In this document: piece by piece, positions 34,977 to 46,973 of the stretch
Numbering within the stretch: the first letter of the stretch is position 1
Layout: each line of letters begins with the position of its first letter
Source: Branchiostoma floridae
Taxonomy: Eukaryota; Chordata; Leptocardii; Amphioxiformes; Branchiostomatidae
Length of the DNA: 64,000 nt
NCBI RefSeq assembly: GCF_000003815.2
Contig: NC_049994.1
Coordinates: 1,770,643 to 1,834,642, forward strand
Direction of reading: 5' to 3'
Program-made: the position numbers and the translations under genes
The notes under the pieces: generated by a model
Database searches by the model: none
Told to the model about the DNA's origin: nothing
The model's input: the letters and a program-made list of their open reading frames with translations, nothing else

Positions 34977-34989
34977 GCTTCCGGGCTCT
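34878..34989 (-). CDS. Exon 1: start codon and signal peptide
   Basis: The ATG at 34976-34974 has A at -3 and opens a typical signal peptide: MLK, then a hydrophobic stretch ending near ARS. The mature protein probably begins SHFRGATISWK, a start I associate with a family of invertebrate extracellular proteins. The donor G|GTAAGA at 34877 is phase 0. An acceptor-like pyrimidine tract and CAG sit just before 34989, so at least one 5' UTR exon probably lies further upstream. No promoter was identified. Confidence 0.8.
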
Positions 34990-35104
34990 CTGTGAAGCAA
35001 ATGGAAGAAAAAAAATTGTAAAAACGAAGGGTTTAAGATTGGAGAAGTACAGGTATGAATAATGGATACCAAGACAAAGATCATTACCGGCCATCAAGGG
35101 TTTC

Positions 35105-35360
35105 TTCATTTCTGTATCTGTATCTATCTGTATTTATATAGCCGGTGTAACCGCCCTTCGGTGTAACACATCAGCTTCACAGACACGCGGCGCTGTCTAA
35201 AAGCGTTCTTTGAAACTATCCAGAAATGATGCCCCTGCTGTACTTGTTAATAACGAATTCCACTCTACGATATGTCATTTATCAGGAAACACAAACAAGC
35301 AACAGAAACACACATACATACATACATACATACATACATACATACATACATACATACAGA
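35105..35360 (-). repeat. LINE 3' remnant and (CATA)n microsatellite
   Basis: A minus-oriented LINE tail (TGTATCTGTATCTATC, GGTGTAACCGCCCTTCGG) is followed by a (CATA)n run at 35310-35356. It lies upstream of the first coding exon of gene 1. No convincing promoter was found here. Confidence 0.6.
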
Positions 35361-35864
35361 ATTATAAAACAAAAGCAAATGTCCAATAATTTCTTCAGCG
35401 CTAAGAAGGGATACCCCTCGTACCCAAGGTAGACCCGTATGTACACTTGTAGAACCCCCATCAATATTTCAGGTTGGCAAGTCTCTGATTAACCAGATCT
35501 ATAGAACACAACCAAAGGTTTTTATTCAACCTACGCTCCACCCTCCTCACGACAATCTGACTGGTTTACGTTGCACTGCAGCATAGGTGTCGCTCACCGC
35601 ATTGATAAACGATGAGTTTATTGTAGTATGGCAGCCAATCAAAACGGTACCATGAACGTCTGGGTAATTAGGTCAACACTGAGCTACGAAGCGGTGTTTT
35701 ATGACAACAGTCTTATTTCTTCGCTGATTGAGTTCACTAAAGAGCACTGTTTACTAGTCTCTACTGACAACGCTGGCTAATAGGGACACTGATCTACCCG
35801 AGGGCTTGCATTGCCGCGCAGCCAGAGGGGGTGGGGGCGGAGTAAATGTTTACCCAAAGGGACA

Positions 35865-37032
35865 CTCTCACTGCACTTGTGGCATTGCGGGGTTCGTTCA
35901 CTGCGGCACTGTTGTGTTAATTTCGCCGATTTTCTCTTGCACTCTAAAGGTGGGGTTACACATGCGTAATTTTTATTACATTTGAGTCCGTTTGAGCTGC
36001 TTATGAAGCCTTTAGTCTCTGGCAGGTTATGTATCTATATTTGTCCAATTTGTGCTATCTTTCCCGCGACCTGTGGAACCTGGTAGAGACTAAAGGCTTC
36101 ATGCGCAGCTGTTAGCTGACATAGAAGTATGGTTAGCGACCCAGCTAACTCGTCTGACATGTTACCTATTTACGTTTGTCTAATTTCTATTATTTTTCCA
36201 ACGACCTGTGGGGACTGGTGGAGCATAATGATTCCATGCGCGCCTCACACGGACTTAAATATATACCCCACCTTAACTGACGTGCGGCACTGTTGCGTTT
36301 CTAGACTAAATGAACAGGTTATCGGAAGTCGCGGCGTTGTTGATCTATAAAAAAATCACTGTAAAATGATGAGAATGCCCCAAAGTGAGATTATAATGAA
36401 AGGATTTCCCCCATGATCATGAATTATATGTTACATATGCTATAAATACAAACACTTTTACAGTAAAAGAAGTGACCCAAATGAACGGACACGAACCATA
36501 TACCAGATTTGACTCGATGGATTATGTGTTTTGCATGTATGTTTAGTGATGTATGTTTATGTACATATAATTGGTTTGTTTAACAATTTTCAAATTTCTA
36601 AAATGAAAATGCTTGATATTTCTCACTCTTTGTATGACGCGGAGTATCTTTATTGTCTAAGTCTATCATATTTAAGGAAAACATGGCTCATGGGTCCGAA
36701 TGACGGCAATTTTGGTGTTTTACCGGCGGCAGGCAATATTTTTAAGTATGAAATGCTGACCTACTTTCATCAAATGAATTAAAGGATCAAAGATATATTC
36801 TTAAGTTAACTATGAACACGAATACAAGATAAGTTTTGTGGAATTCGCAGTGATGTGACTGGATCGAAAACCGCTTTTTTCTCAAAAAATCGTCGCGCAT
36901 GCAACCGGCACCGGTCTCACTAGCAGCACCTCTAGGTTCCTTGGGGCACCTCTAGGTTCCATGAAGATACATCATTCTGCGTTATCGAACCCACCTCGCA
37001 ATGCCGCAAGCGTGCCCCAAGTGCAGCGAGAG
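35865..37032. mobile_element. MITE (3373 family) split by a second MITE
   Basis: Outer ends CTCTCACTGCACTTGTGGCA (35865) and GCCCCAAGTGCAGCGAGAG (to 37032) are inverted complements. Inside lies another element, 35946-36275, with ends AAGGTGGGGTTACACA and TATATACCCCACCTTA. It carries a further 18-bp inverted pair (ATGAAGCCTTTAGTCTCT at 36003, complement at 36085-36102). This is at least two layers of nested insertion. Confidence 0.75.
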
Positions 37033-37203
37033 TGCACCTTTAGCGAGTACTGAATCTCTTGGCAAATTTGTGTTTTTTATTCTGAATAATTCAGAATATC
37101 TCCAGAAAAGGTCGTTGTCGCATGAAAAAAGTTAATAGTAATTTTAACATGTCTTATGGGATGAGTAGGTTAGCTACAGGTTTGCAATGGCAGTGATGCT
37201 TAA

Positions 37204-37500
37204 GGTGGACTCTCACTGCACTTGGGGCACCGGTGCGGCACTGCGGGGTTCGTTTACTGCGGCACTGTTGTCTTATTTTCGAGATTTTTGATAATTTAGA
37301 TATTGCGTAATACGTTGATGGCATTGCTGCCCCAACGGCCGGTGAGGCTTTGGGACCGATGAGGTGAGGTGAGGTGAGGTAATACGTAAAAGTGTGACTT
37401 ACACAAAACGTACGAAGATTTGCTCTTTATCTCTGAAATTCGTTGAGTCATCAACGAACCCCGCAGTGCCGCACCGGTGCCCCAAGCGCAGTGAGATACC
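37204..37500. mobile_element. MITE (3373 family) with a 72-bp insert
   Basis: Ends 37210-37252 and 37455-37496 pair over about 42 bp (GCACCGGTGCGGCACTGCGG). The shared core ATATTGCGTAATACGTAAAAG is interrupted after TAATACG by a 65-72 bp insertion ending in (GAGGT)4, after which TAATACG is repeated. Confidence 0.85.
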
Positions 37501-38394
37501 AGCTATAGTACATTTTCTTTCAACTTTTCGCCTAAGGCTACGTGGTGACCTGCAGACGATCCCCGCATTATCAGACCGGTTGGATGACACGTGTGTAACA
37601 GATAATTACATGTGTGACAATCTTCCCCCAGAATGCTTGACTTGTCAATTCAAAAGTCAAAGACGAAAATGAGAAAAGATGATTTTTACCATTACCAAGA
37701 AGCGAGAAGAAGCCGAACATCTGTATTAGACAAGATTTGTGATAGTTTTATATGTATATGTGTTTTGACTAGTTGTGACCTGTACTTAGCTCGGTTGGGC
37801 AACACTGTACAATAAAGGTCTTTATTAATTATATTTCAGCCATACATAGTATGGTGAAATATATTGTATTCGTAATGTTTCTTTCTTTCTTTCTTTCTCC
37901 TGTCAAATCTTCAAAGTGATTCATCTCCGCCATTCCTAGACCGAATGACCTGAAATTTGGCACAAGGGTAGAGTGGGCCAATACCAAAATGTGTTTTTTA
38001 AATTTTTTTCATATCTGCTCCTTAAATGATTTTATTAAGGTTTTATTGCAACTTTTGGACCAAAACTGTATAATTTGGCCCCCTGTATCATGGTATTACA
38101 TCCAAATGACCTGAAATTTGGGGCAGAGGTGCCCTAGATACTTATTCAAAGGATCCATGTATAATATTTGGTATAAATTACTTCAAAATGGCTCTATAAG
38201 GAGGTTTTTGTGGGAGAGTTTTGGATATGTGAGGTTGAGGTGCCGAGGTCAACGACCTCTAGGTCATTCTGGTGTGTCAGGGCCACAGGTGTGCCAGGTA
38301 GATCCAATTATCTACCTACCTTCCTAGTCCATAGACATCCAGGTGGTTGGGGGACAGGTAAATGCAATTAATGACCAACCAATGAGCGAGCTGA

Positions 38395-39200
38395 TTTTGC
38401 TGGAAGAGTCCATTGTTGGGACAGGGGGTGTTTTTTAAAATTCACTTTTAGACTTTGGTGATAATGCCAATGCTCTTTTTAGCGGAAGTGTTTTTGCACT
38501 GAACCACTTGACATAAGACTACTACTGGGACAGTCCATTTTTGCACATAGGGGGGATTTTTAAAAAATTCAGTTTTGGACATGGGTGATGATTCTGAATT
38601 CCATTTGTTGAATGGAAGTTGACCCCCACCTGAAGACTACACATGAGGAGGATTCGGCAGCCAATCAGCAAGCCTGGTGTTATCTGGAAGAGTCCATTCA
38701 TGCACGGGGAACTTTATCAAAATTCAGTTTTGAACTGGGATGCTTATTATACAAAAGGCCATGTACTGTGAGTATTTCTGGAATTTTAAACAGGGTGTGC
38801 TGGGAGATTCCATTCTTCAATGAAGTTGTTATTTTTTTAATTCATTTTGTGGACTTTGGTGATTATGTCCATGTCCTATTTTAGCTGATGTATTTTTGGA
38901 TCGCTCCACTTTACATAGAGGTATAACAGGAAGAGTCGATTCTTGCACAGAGGGTTTTTTTAAATATGGTTTTGGACGGCTGATGATTCAAAATTCCATT
39001 TCTTAGCGGAAGTGTTTTTGGAGTCGTCTATTTTACCTTTCTACATGGGGTGCACTAGAAGAGTCCATTATTGAAGGGTTTTTTGTAAGATTCATTTTTG
39101 CTCATAAGTGTGATAAGTAGAAGTCATTTTAAGCAGAAGTGTTCCATTTTTGCACCTAGGTGATTTTGGAACAGTCTATTGTTACATGAGGAGGGAGATG
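38395..39200. repeat. Diverged tandem repeat, units of about 90-110 bp
   Basis: Recurrent blocks GGAAGAGTCCATT, TTTTTAAAAATTCA, TTTTGGAC, GGTGATGATTC and GGAAGTGTTTTTG, in this order, four to six times. A single diverged unit occurs at 24380-24660. Confidence 0.65.
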
Positions 39201-39504
39201 GCTGAAATATGCTGTATTTGCTCTCAAGCAAATGTCGGCCTTTCTAGTTCAATAAAAGATTGTATTGTATTATTTGGAAACCGGTACCACATTCATTTAT
39301 ATCTTTCTTTCAACCTTCCTAGCTACTTAGATTTTAAGACTTGTACTGGACAGTGTCAGGCAGCTCTGGCCTGCATCAGTGACCACTGAACTTCCGGATG
39401 GGTGAGAAAGATTAAAAGATAAGATAACATTTTGTTAGCTCGCTCCCTCGCTCGTTTTTTTTTTTTTGTTTCAAGATGATGCTTTTCTATTTCTTAAAAC
39501 ATCA

Positions 39505-41915
39505 TGTCACCTGTATGTTGAGTATAGCAATGAACTAAATGCGAGTTTTACTTGTAAAAAGATCACAATGATAATTGCAAGTATAATCAGAGCCTTTATA
39601 TGGTCTGTAGAATGACCTACTTTGAAAAAGTAACGCAGTAACGCAAACGTATAATCCCGGTGTACACCAGAAAAAATCTAAATCATAACAATTATCATCA
39701 TTCAACACGTGTTGCGAAACTACAGCAGTGAATCTCGATAAAACCTCGGAAGTTTGGGCAAAAAATCTGACTTTGTGCTCGTTTATTCCAACATTCTGGC
39801 CCTGCTATTCCAAAACGCCTAGTTTTCATATTGAAAACGAAATAAATGAAACGAGGTTTACTTGATTCAAACAAAACGCTGCTAGACTATAGGTTGCTAG
39901 GAGGACATCCAGTCACTAATACGTTTATTAAGTACTTCGGTATTGAATTTTTATAGATAGGAATCAAGCAGTACTAAACATCTCAACACAGCAGTACAAC
40001 AAGGTTGATTTAATGGTGTATGGAAACAACTTACAAGGGCAGTCAAAGTTAGGAGACGGGTGTGAGAATATTGAATGACCTTCTTACCCACAACGACGTG
40101 TGTTGTGATTTGCAGTGTTACTTATTATTTCCACTCTACTTTTCGTACCAAAAGTATGCGGTAATAACTGGATTTCTTTCAGTTTTAATTGGCGGAAGAC
40201 AAAGTCCTCACGAGTCTCGGGCGTCATCTGAATATTCATGAATGGTGACACGAAAGGTACTTGCGCATGCGCCTTTATTGACGCAAGAGGTGTTTCTATC
40301 TCTGTTCTGTGAAACGCGCAATCAAATGATGAATAATGATGTTAAGCATGACCTACTTTAAAAGGGACGCAGCAACAGTGGTGCTATCAACTAGCAAAAA
40401 TGTTTGAATATGATATGCACTGGAAGGTAACTGAACATAAAAGTAATGTTAAAACGAATCCTGTTTTTATCCTGTTTCCTGTTTCTATCTCCGTTCAGTC
40501 AAACGTGCAATAGAATGACCTGCTATGATGGTCTACACAATGACCTACTTTGACGAGAATGGCACAGCGACAGTGCCCGGGCTATTAACTCGCAAATACA
40601 TTTGAATCAGCTATGCACTGGGAAGTAGCCAAACATGGAAGGTAGCCGAACACGGAAGGCATGTTTAAACGAATCATGTACAAAGGCATAAAGAAAATTA
40701 TTCAACATGTTTAAACGAATCCTGATGATGCAACACCTTTTGTACTCCATGGGTCTGGGATGCCTAGCGATTGTTTCAGACCATTTTTATTACTTGGCAA
40801 CTGGTGTACAAATCCCAGTTCCCTCTCTACCAACTACGCCTGATTTTCGAATAAGAGCTCAGATCAACACCACTTTAAGTACACAGTAAAGACGTTGAGG
40901 TCAAAAGCCCGAGAAACGGTAACTAATTTGCAGTACAATTGTTACCGAAAAATACAAGGCTAACAGGCAGGCACCTGGATTAACAGAATCAAATGTGTAC
41001 GCAAACATTTTATCCTAGTATTTATCAACTGTAGATAGGAATCAAGTAGTATTGCGTGTCTCAAAGTGATAAGACAACCGGACATTAAATCGAGACCCAC
41101 TTTACGCTAAGCAGTTGTTGCCTAGGAACGTACAAATTCTACGCGCATGAAGCTTTATTGTTGACAACACGTTTAGAAATCAGGAAACGAAAAAGCTTGC
41201 TTTGATATGATGCATCACAATAACATTACAAGAATCGTTTATCAAAGTTATGAATGAGTGTAAGAACATTGAAAGATCTCCCTACCGAACGGTGTACGCC
41301 GAGACACGCCGATCGCGTTGAAAGGTTTGTAGCAAAGGTGATCTGCAGTGATACTTGTTTTGTTCACTGTAATTATCCTACCAGAAGAATGCGGAAACAA
41401 CTGCATTTCTTTAAGTTTTGATTGGTTGAGAGCAGAAACTAACCCTCACGCCACAAGATTTATCTGAATATTCATAAGAGTTGTCACGAAAGATATCTGC
41501 GCAAGCGTTATCATGCACAAAGAGAAAAGTAAATGTTGTCATTTCTAAACACCCATACTTCTGTGTCAAATGTTACAGGCATAATTAAAGATACTACCTA
41601 CGAATTTGAAATTAATGTCCTTGCTAGTTTAAACTTCACCAGAAGGACTCGACTGAGAAAAAATTTTAAAGTGCCACTAAAATAGAGGCTGTAGCCTCGT
41701 GATTACCAAGTGTCCTTAGCTGTGGGTTTGAAGCGATGTTCAACATTTTGTACTATTAACGTTTTGTGCCCCTAAGGCGGCGTGTTGACCTGTTTATAAC
41801 CTAGAGTTACACCAATAGATCTTCTTTCGTGAAAAAGAGAATCCAGCGATTCTGTTAGGTTTAATAAGAATCGAATACATCTGTATAAGATGCACTTTTG
41901 ATGGTAATAAAGAAA
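39505..41915. repeat. 2.6-kb tandem unit, copy A (5'-truncated)
   Basis: Aligns with 47470-49868 over its whole length, offset about 7967-7996 bp, at high identity. Shared stretches include CCGGTGTACAC, CAACACGTGTTGCGAA and GACATTAAATCGAGACCC. No gene was recognised. A 60-codon frame (40707-40889) exists in both copies but shows no protein-level constraint. Confidence 0.85.
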
Positions 41916-41951
41916 GCTATTTGAGGTGCACAATGATTGGCCCGAAAAGTA

Positions 41952-41985
41952 TGACGTCACTCCCCCTATAAATAAGAGATGCGCG
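41952..41985 (+). promoter_or_regulatory. CRE plus TATA-box core promoter in transposon end
   Basis: ATGACGTCACTCC contains the full palindromic cAMP-response element TGACGTCA, followed 7 bp later by CCTATAAATAAG, a strong TATA box, and about 30 bp on by initiator-like TCATTCTT. The first 103 bp of the element are identical in the second copy (46974 on), so the promoter is duplicated at 47006-47040. Use as a promoter is inferred from motif spacing only. Confidence 0.55.
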
Positions 41986-42116
41986 CATGAATATATCATT
42001 CTTCTGTGTGCTGGCCCTCCGGCTCGTCTGAAGCTAGCAGCGTACGTCCTTCATCGCCCCAGCGCAGAAAACTTGCCGGGAAAAGGCCACGTCGTTGCCG
42101 GGAAAAGGCCACGAGA

Positions 42117-42317
42117 ATGCCGGCGGGAGACTCGCTACTACACGATGCGGTGCAGCAGCTCAAGCTCGTGACGGCAGCTCGTACTCTCCCGGGTATTGTA
42201 TCCGAGATACACGGTACCACGCAAGGTTTGGTCGAACACAGGAAAGCACTATCTGAGCCCGGTCTGGAGATTTACTTGTTCGTTTTGTGGTATGGTGTTG
42301 TGGTGAGACATGTTTGA
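42117..42317 (+). CDS. Possible 66-codon ORF downstream of the transposon promoter
   Basis: First sizeable ATG (MPAGDSLLHDAVQQLKLV) about 130 bp after the TATA box. It is preceded by two copies of GCCGGGAAAAGGCCACG (42075-42091, 42097-42113). I see no known domain. It could be a first exon or chance. Confidence 0.2.
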   Translation: MPAGDSLLHDAVQQLKLVTAARTLPGIVSEIHGTTQGLVEHRKALSEPGLEIYLFVLWYGVVVRHV

Positions 42318-43756
42318 TATCTGTAGTCTAGGCCTGTTGCAGGGCTCGCAGAGTCATGTTTCTGCCGTACGGAAGAACTTCACGTTTTTGCAAATTTTTC
42401 CGGTTGACTGTCACATAGTTTCATTGTCGCGTTTTGTCTGTTGCCTGTTTGCTGAGTGTTTTGTGAACGCTTCGTAAACGTTGTATGCAGGTCCGACGGG
42501 AGAGAGCTACCTTTAATATTTAGAATGTTTCTTTTCAGTTTTTGGTATATACGATCGCATCCTCTGTTGAATTTTGCTGTGGCCACCTTTTGACGACGCT
42601 GATTAGTGGTGCTGTTTAGGAGTTTGCTATCTGTGTGTTTTTCTTGTTTTATGAAAGTGTTACCAGGATGCTAGAGCTGTCGCTGTCGAGGAGATGCAAC
42701 ATGGCTACCCTCTGAGTCACCGTGGTGGGATAATAGAATCCGTTGCCATCCTCTACCTTGGAAGGCAAGGGAGGCTTTTGTCTGTTATTGAGGAGAGTTT
42801 CAGACCGAGATGTTCACCATTTTCTTGTCATTTTCTGATTTTTGTGTATATTCTAGTGATACGCAGACACGTGGTTTGAAACCCCGAACAAAGAAGCAAG
42901 ATGGATACTCTCACAGTATCGCCGTGGCTGAAATCACAATCTGCATCCATCCTCTACCAGGGAATTCTACGAACGCCTCCATACAGTGCGGAGGTCCATT
43001 ACAGATCTAGAGCTTCGCCATTTTCTTGTCATTTTCTTTAAATCTTTATATTTTTTTTCGTGTGTATGGTTTTATGCAGGATTTTAGGATAGCACTGTCA
43101 TGGCATCGGGACTCACTATGGCTACCATTTTTGGAATTCTTTTCAGGAATTGAAACCCGCCGCCATCCCCCTCGTGGGCGATGTAGTAATGCAGACTGCC
43201 AGCGTTTCTAGAGCGTGGTTTTTGTTACGTACATGTTATTGTTATACGTTTTCGTTTGTCAAGTTTAACTTTTTGGATTGCGTGGGTGTTGCCCGTACGT
43301 AAGGTGATTGTCGTGTGCGTGGCCTATTTTTACCAAGCTTAGCGTTTGGTTGTTGAGCATGTATGTACGGGGAGCACGCATGGCCTAGGACTGTTCATGT
43401 TATCGTGGCTTGCCCACCTTTGAGCGCTAGGCGGGGGGATGTCGAGTGCGTATGGTGTGGATATTGTTACGGCTGGATTTTGTGTGTAATTTCGTCAGCG
43501 TTATCGATAATTGTGTTTTGTTTTCCGCATAGTTCTCAGGAACCGGGACGTGCTGGTTCACGCGTGACGTTCTCCCCCACCCGTAACGACCCTTGTAAGC
43601 CGAGTTTCGGACTTCAGGGATCTTCAGATGCGGCAGGTACGACAAAAGATGTAGCAGCAAGTGGTGGCGCATGAACAGCAGCCTGTCAGCCTCTCTTAGG
43701 CCCCCTCACCCTCCTCGCCATTCCGGACACTTGAGTGCCACAAGGAAAGGACAGCT

Positions 43757-44356
43757 CATGAAGACGGTACAGCCCGGGCAGGCACCGGCGAGTGCCGCGG
43801 GTAGAGCTCACGAAGATGGTAAGGCCCGGGCAGGCACCGGCGAGTGTCGCGGGTAGAGCTCACGAACGACGAAGATGGTAAGGCCCGGGCAGGCACCGGC
43901 GAGTGTCGCGGGTAGAGCTCACGAACGACGAAGATGGTAAGGCCCGGGCAGGCACCGGCGAGTGTCGCGGGTAGAGCTCACGAAGATGGTAAGGCCCGGG
44001 CAGGCACCGGCGAGTGTCGCGGGTAGAGCTCACGAAGATGGCCATGGTAAGACCCGGGCAGGCACCGGCGAGTGTCGCGGGTAGAGCTCACGAAGATGGC
44101 CATGGTAAGACCCGGGCAGGCACCGGCGAGTGTCGCGGGTAGAGCTCACGAAGTTGGTAAGACCCGGGCAGGCACCGGCGAGTGTCGCGGGTAGAGCTCA
44201 CGAAGATGGCCATGGTAAGACCCGGGCAGGCACCGGCGAGTGTCGCGGGTAGAGCTCGCGAAGATGGTAAGACCCGGGCAGGCACCGGCGAGTGTCGCGG
44301 GTAGAGCTCACGAAGTTGGTAAGACCCGGGCAGGCACCGGCGAGTGTCGCGGGAAG
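43757..44356. repeat. GC-rich minisatellite, 51-59-bp unit, about 11 copies
   Basis: The unit contains CCCGGGCAGGCACCGGCGAG, TGTCGCGGGTAGAGCTCACG and AAGATGGTAAG. Length variants differ by AACGACG or CCATGG insertions. The arrays translate in several frames, giving repetitive false ORFs. Confidence 0.95.
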
Positions 44357-45449
44357 GTATTGATCTCGGTTCAGATCAGTTCCTTTCATACACAGAGAGG
44401 TGACACCAGCGTCTTCACATTGAACTCAACCAAAATTTAAAACCTCCGTGAGTTTACGAAATTGAAATACCCAGGCAGGCACAGGGAAGTGCCGCAGAAG
44501 AATATGGAGCTCACGGTGGATGTTTTAGGAAGGAAAACGTACTCGTACTTCGCCGTAAAAGGTTTTGAAGACCGCAAGCCAGAAATCCATGAGATCGAGA
44601 AGGCATTGAATCCACAAAATTGTGTTGTTATATAAGGACGGTCGCACTAAATAGGTACCAAGGGCAAGGCATATTACACTGGAAGGTATACAAGTGCGAA
44701 TTTTCTAGGCAGTACGCAAGAAACACATTCCTTAACCACGTGTGGGACAATATTCTTAAGAAGTAGGGGAAAAAAAAAAAAACGTTACATCAATTCATCG
44801 TTAATTGACAACTGATTGTGTTATGGATGTATTACACTCCTTTACGTTTGGGACCGCATTGTAAATGTGTGCATCAAAGCTGTTTGTACATATGTAAATA
44901 CTTTTTGTTTTGTGACCGCATCTGAACTGTGAGCAGCGACACCTGTCCTGCAGTACAATGTGAACCAGTCAGAATTGCCATGAAGAAGGTAACAGACGGT
45001 CACCGAAACGTCGGTGTGAACAAAGCATTGGTTGTGTAAAAAGAGTCTCTTTATTCACATTTCGTAACCAGTTTGGCATAACTGAATAAAAGTGTTTTAA
45101 AACTGGAGATATGCGGGTCCAGATGTCTTACTGAGAGATGACTGTGGTGTGATAGATGGCGGTTGGCTGAGGAATGAGTCCACTCTGCTCTGTACTTAAT
45201 TTTCGTCCCAGCCCGAGACTTTGCATAATGACGCTACATTTTCAGCGACAATATTCAGCAAATTGCAGTTCTTGACAAGTGAGCTTGAAGTCGCATGTAA
45301 GAAAAGGGGCTCGAAAAGGAAATGCTGCAAGTGAGAAGTCATCTCGGGTAAATAGTTCAAGAAATCTTTTCCATAGCGGTCACAATAGTTGTGAAAATCT
45401 GAGTTTGTTTTCCTGGGAAGTGTTGTACATAGTACTAAAACGACGCAAA

Positions 45450-45688
45450 GAGAAGGATCGCTCTTGGCCGCCTCTGCATTTGGTAGACTAAGAAATCCAG
45501 TGTGGAACCGCAAGGATATCAGATGTTGTGATATGCGCCTTTGCCAGGCACGTATACTCCCTATCGCCACATATGCCTGTGTGACAGGGACTCTGGAGTG
45601 GTCACATGAGCTCCTCCTGTTAGCTTTCGATTTGAGACACCTAGGGGCGTTTCTCTGTATTGCACTCCGAGATCGTGTACCATAATTG
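45450..45688 (+). mobile_element. LINE reverse-transcriptase fragment
   Basis: One frame reads AASAFGRLRNPVWNRKDI, LCQARILPIATYACVTGTL and LLLLAFDLRHLGAFL, matching the AASAFGRL...VW...ILPxLLYGxETW...LxxFxxRxLRRIL pattern of RTE/craniate-type LINE RTs. It ends in a stop at 45683-45685 and is much decayed. Confidence 0.6.
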
Positions 45689-46973
45689 AAGCATCAAAGC
45701 TAGACATGGATTAGAACACTCTTTTGGTTGATACAATTTTGGTAATAAGACTAAAGTGGCTCAGACTGGTATTAAAGAAGGCAGGACTTTTCTAGGTCGG
45801 AAACCTTGTAAGAAATCGTAGGCTGGATACCGTAAGGTGTTACTTCGCTATTGTATTAGACGGATTTATCATCTCTGGCTGTCGCTTCACTGACTGAGTT
45901 GAATCAGCCGACACAATTGCAAGTACCCTTACAGATTTTACACCGGATCCCAACATCGAAGCTATGATGTGGAACACTATGTTTGTCTTTCGATTCCATC
46001 TTGGGCTTACCGCTATCTCTATTGAGGAAAAAGAATTTCGTGTTTGAACTGTTGAGAGGTCGTCCGGACTCAGAATAATACTTTTGGGCATTATGCATCT
46101 CCGAGGTCGCGGTGGGCGTTTGGAACAGTTTTGCACTCCACTTGTGCAAGCCTGGTGTCTTTCCATATTGTTGCTTCGGTGGGTCGAGTTTATTAAGTAG
46201 GAAGAGTGGCAAATATGAGCGTCTCCGTCCTCTGAAAGGTTGGGGATCAGCATCGTCAAGCGGATGCTTGAAAGTTGAGGTTGGATAAGGCTGGGGGCCG
46301 TTGGGCATAGAGACAGTCGAGGCTCAAGACAAATGGTCCTGCGATGCGAGGGAAAAATAGTTTTGTTTTACCTCTAACGCGGATAATTCAGAACTGGGCT
46401 TGGCCGTGTCCTTATCGTTCTTCCTTCGAGTGATCGTAGAGGAACGGTTTTGAGATAACAATTTTGCGTTGCTTCCTCCATTTTGTTTGTCGTGCAGCAA
46501 AAAATGAGAGTGGGCTATATATGAGTGTTGGGTTGTTTGAGAGTGGGTACCGTACAAGGGAGAGGCAGTGTGAGAGGTAAGATGAGAAAGGAGTTACATG
46601 AGAGAAGGGAGTTGAGAGAGGGGAAATGAGAGATGGGGAGTTGAGAGAGAATAATGAGAAAGGGTGTGGTGAAAGAGGTATAGAGGGAGCGGATGACAAG
46701 CGTTCTTCTAAAGGAATGTTATATTAGCCAGATAGATCCAGATACGACCGCGTTGATGTATACAGACACAGACACGTTGATGCGTTACGCTGAAGGGCGG
46801 TTACGTTAGCTAGATATCTATACTAATTATAGATACTGATACAGGTACAAAGTTAAGGGGTTCAAAGGGAAAAGGAAGGGCTCAATAGCCAGAGATGGCA
46901 AAGGCGGAAGACGACGATTTCCGCATCACTCATACTGGAGGGCCAATAATTACGCACCTCAAAAAGGATACTA

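Larger units (their letters stand above)
41920..46963. mobile_element. 5-kb terminal-inverted-repeat element
   Basis: The left end TTTGAGGTGCACAATGATTG (41920) and right end CAATAATTACGCACCTCAAA (to 46963) are inverted complements with two mismatches. It is inserted at the junction of the 2.6-kb tandem units. Contents: a CRE/TATA promoter near the left end, a 66-codon frame, three diverged units of about 200 bp (42.69-43.2 kb), a 51-59-bp minisatellite (43.75-44.36 kb), a retroelement end with a hammerhead-like motif (44.9 kb) and a LINE fragment (45.45 kb). No transposase was recognised. Confidence 0.75.

Noticed and set aside
40707-40889. 60-codon ORF conserved in both 2.6-kb repeat units (second copy 48674-48856)
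   Set aside because: The few base differences between copies are mostly amino-acid changing (A/V, L/W, T/S) with about one silent change, so there is no sign of protein-level selection. Conservation reflects overall copy similarity.
45196-45570. 124-codon minus-strand ORF
   Set aside because: It overlaps the plus-strand LINE RT fragment, whose translation matches a known family. The minus frame is its shadow.
45840-46700. Minus-strand ORFs of 77-139 codons
   Set aside because: They overlap one another in different frames, include low-complexity Ser/Leu/Pro runs, and show no domain or splice context. They are probably chance frames in the transposable element.
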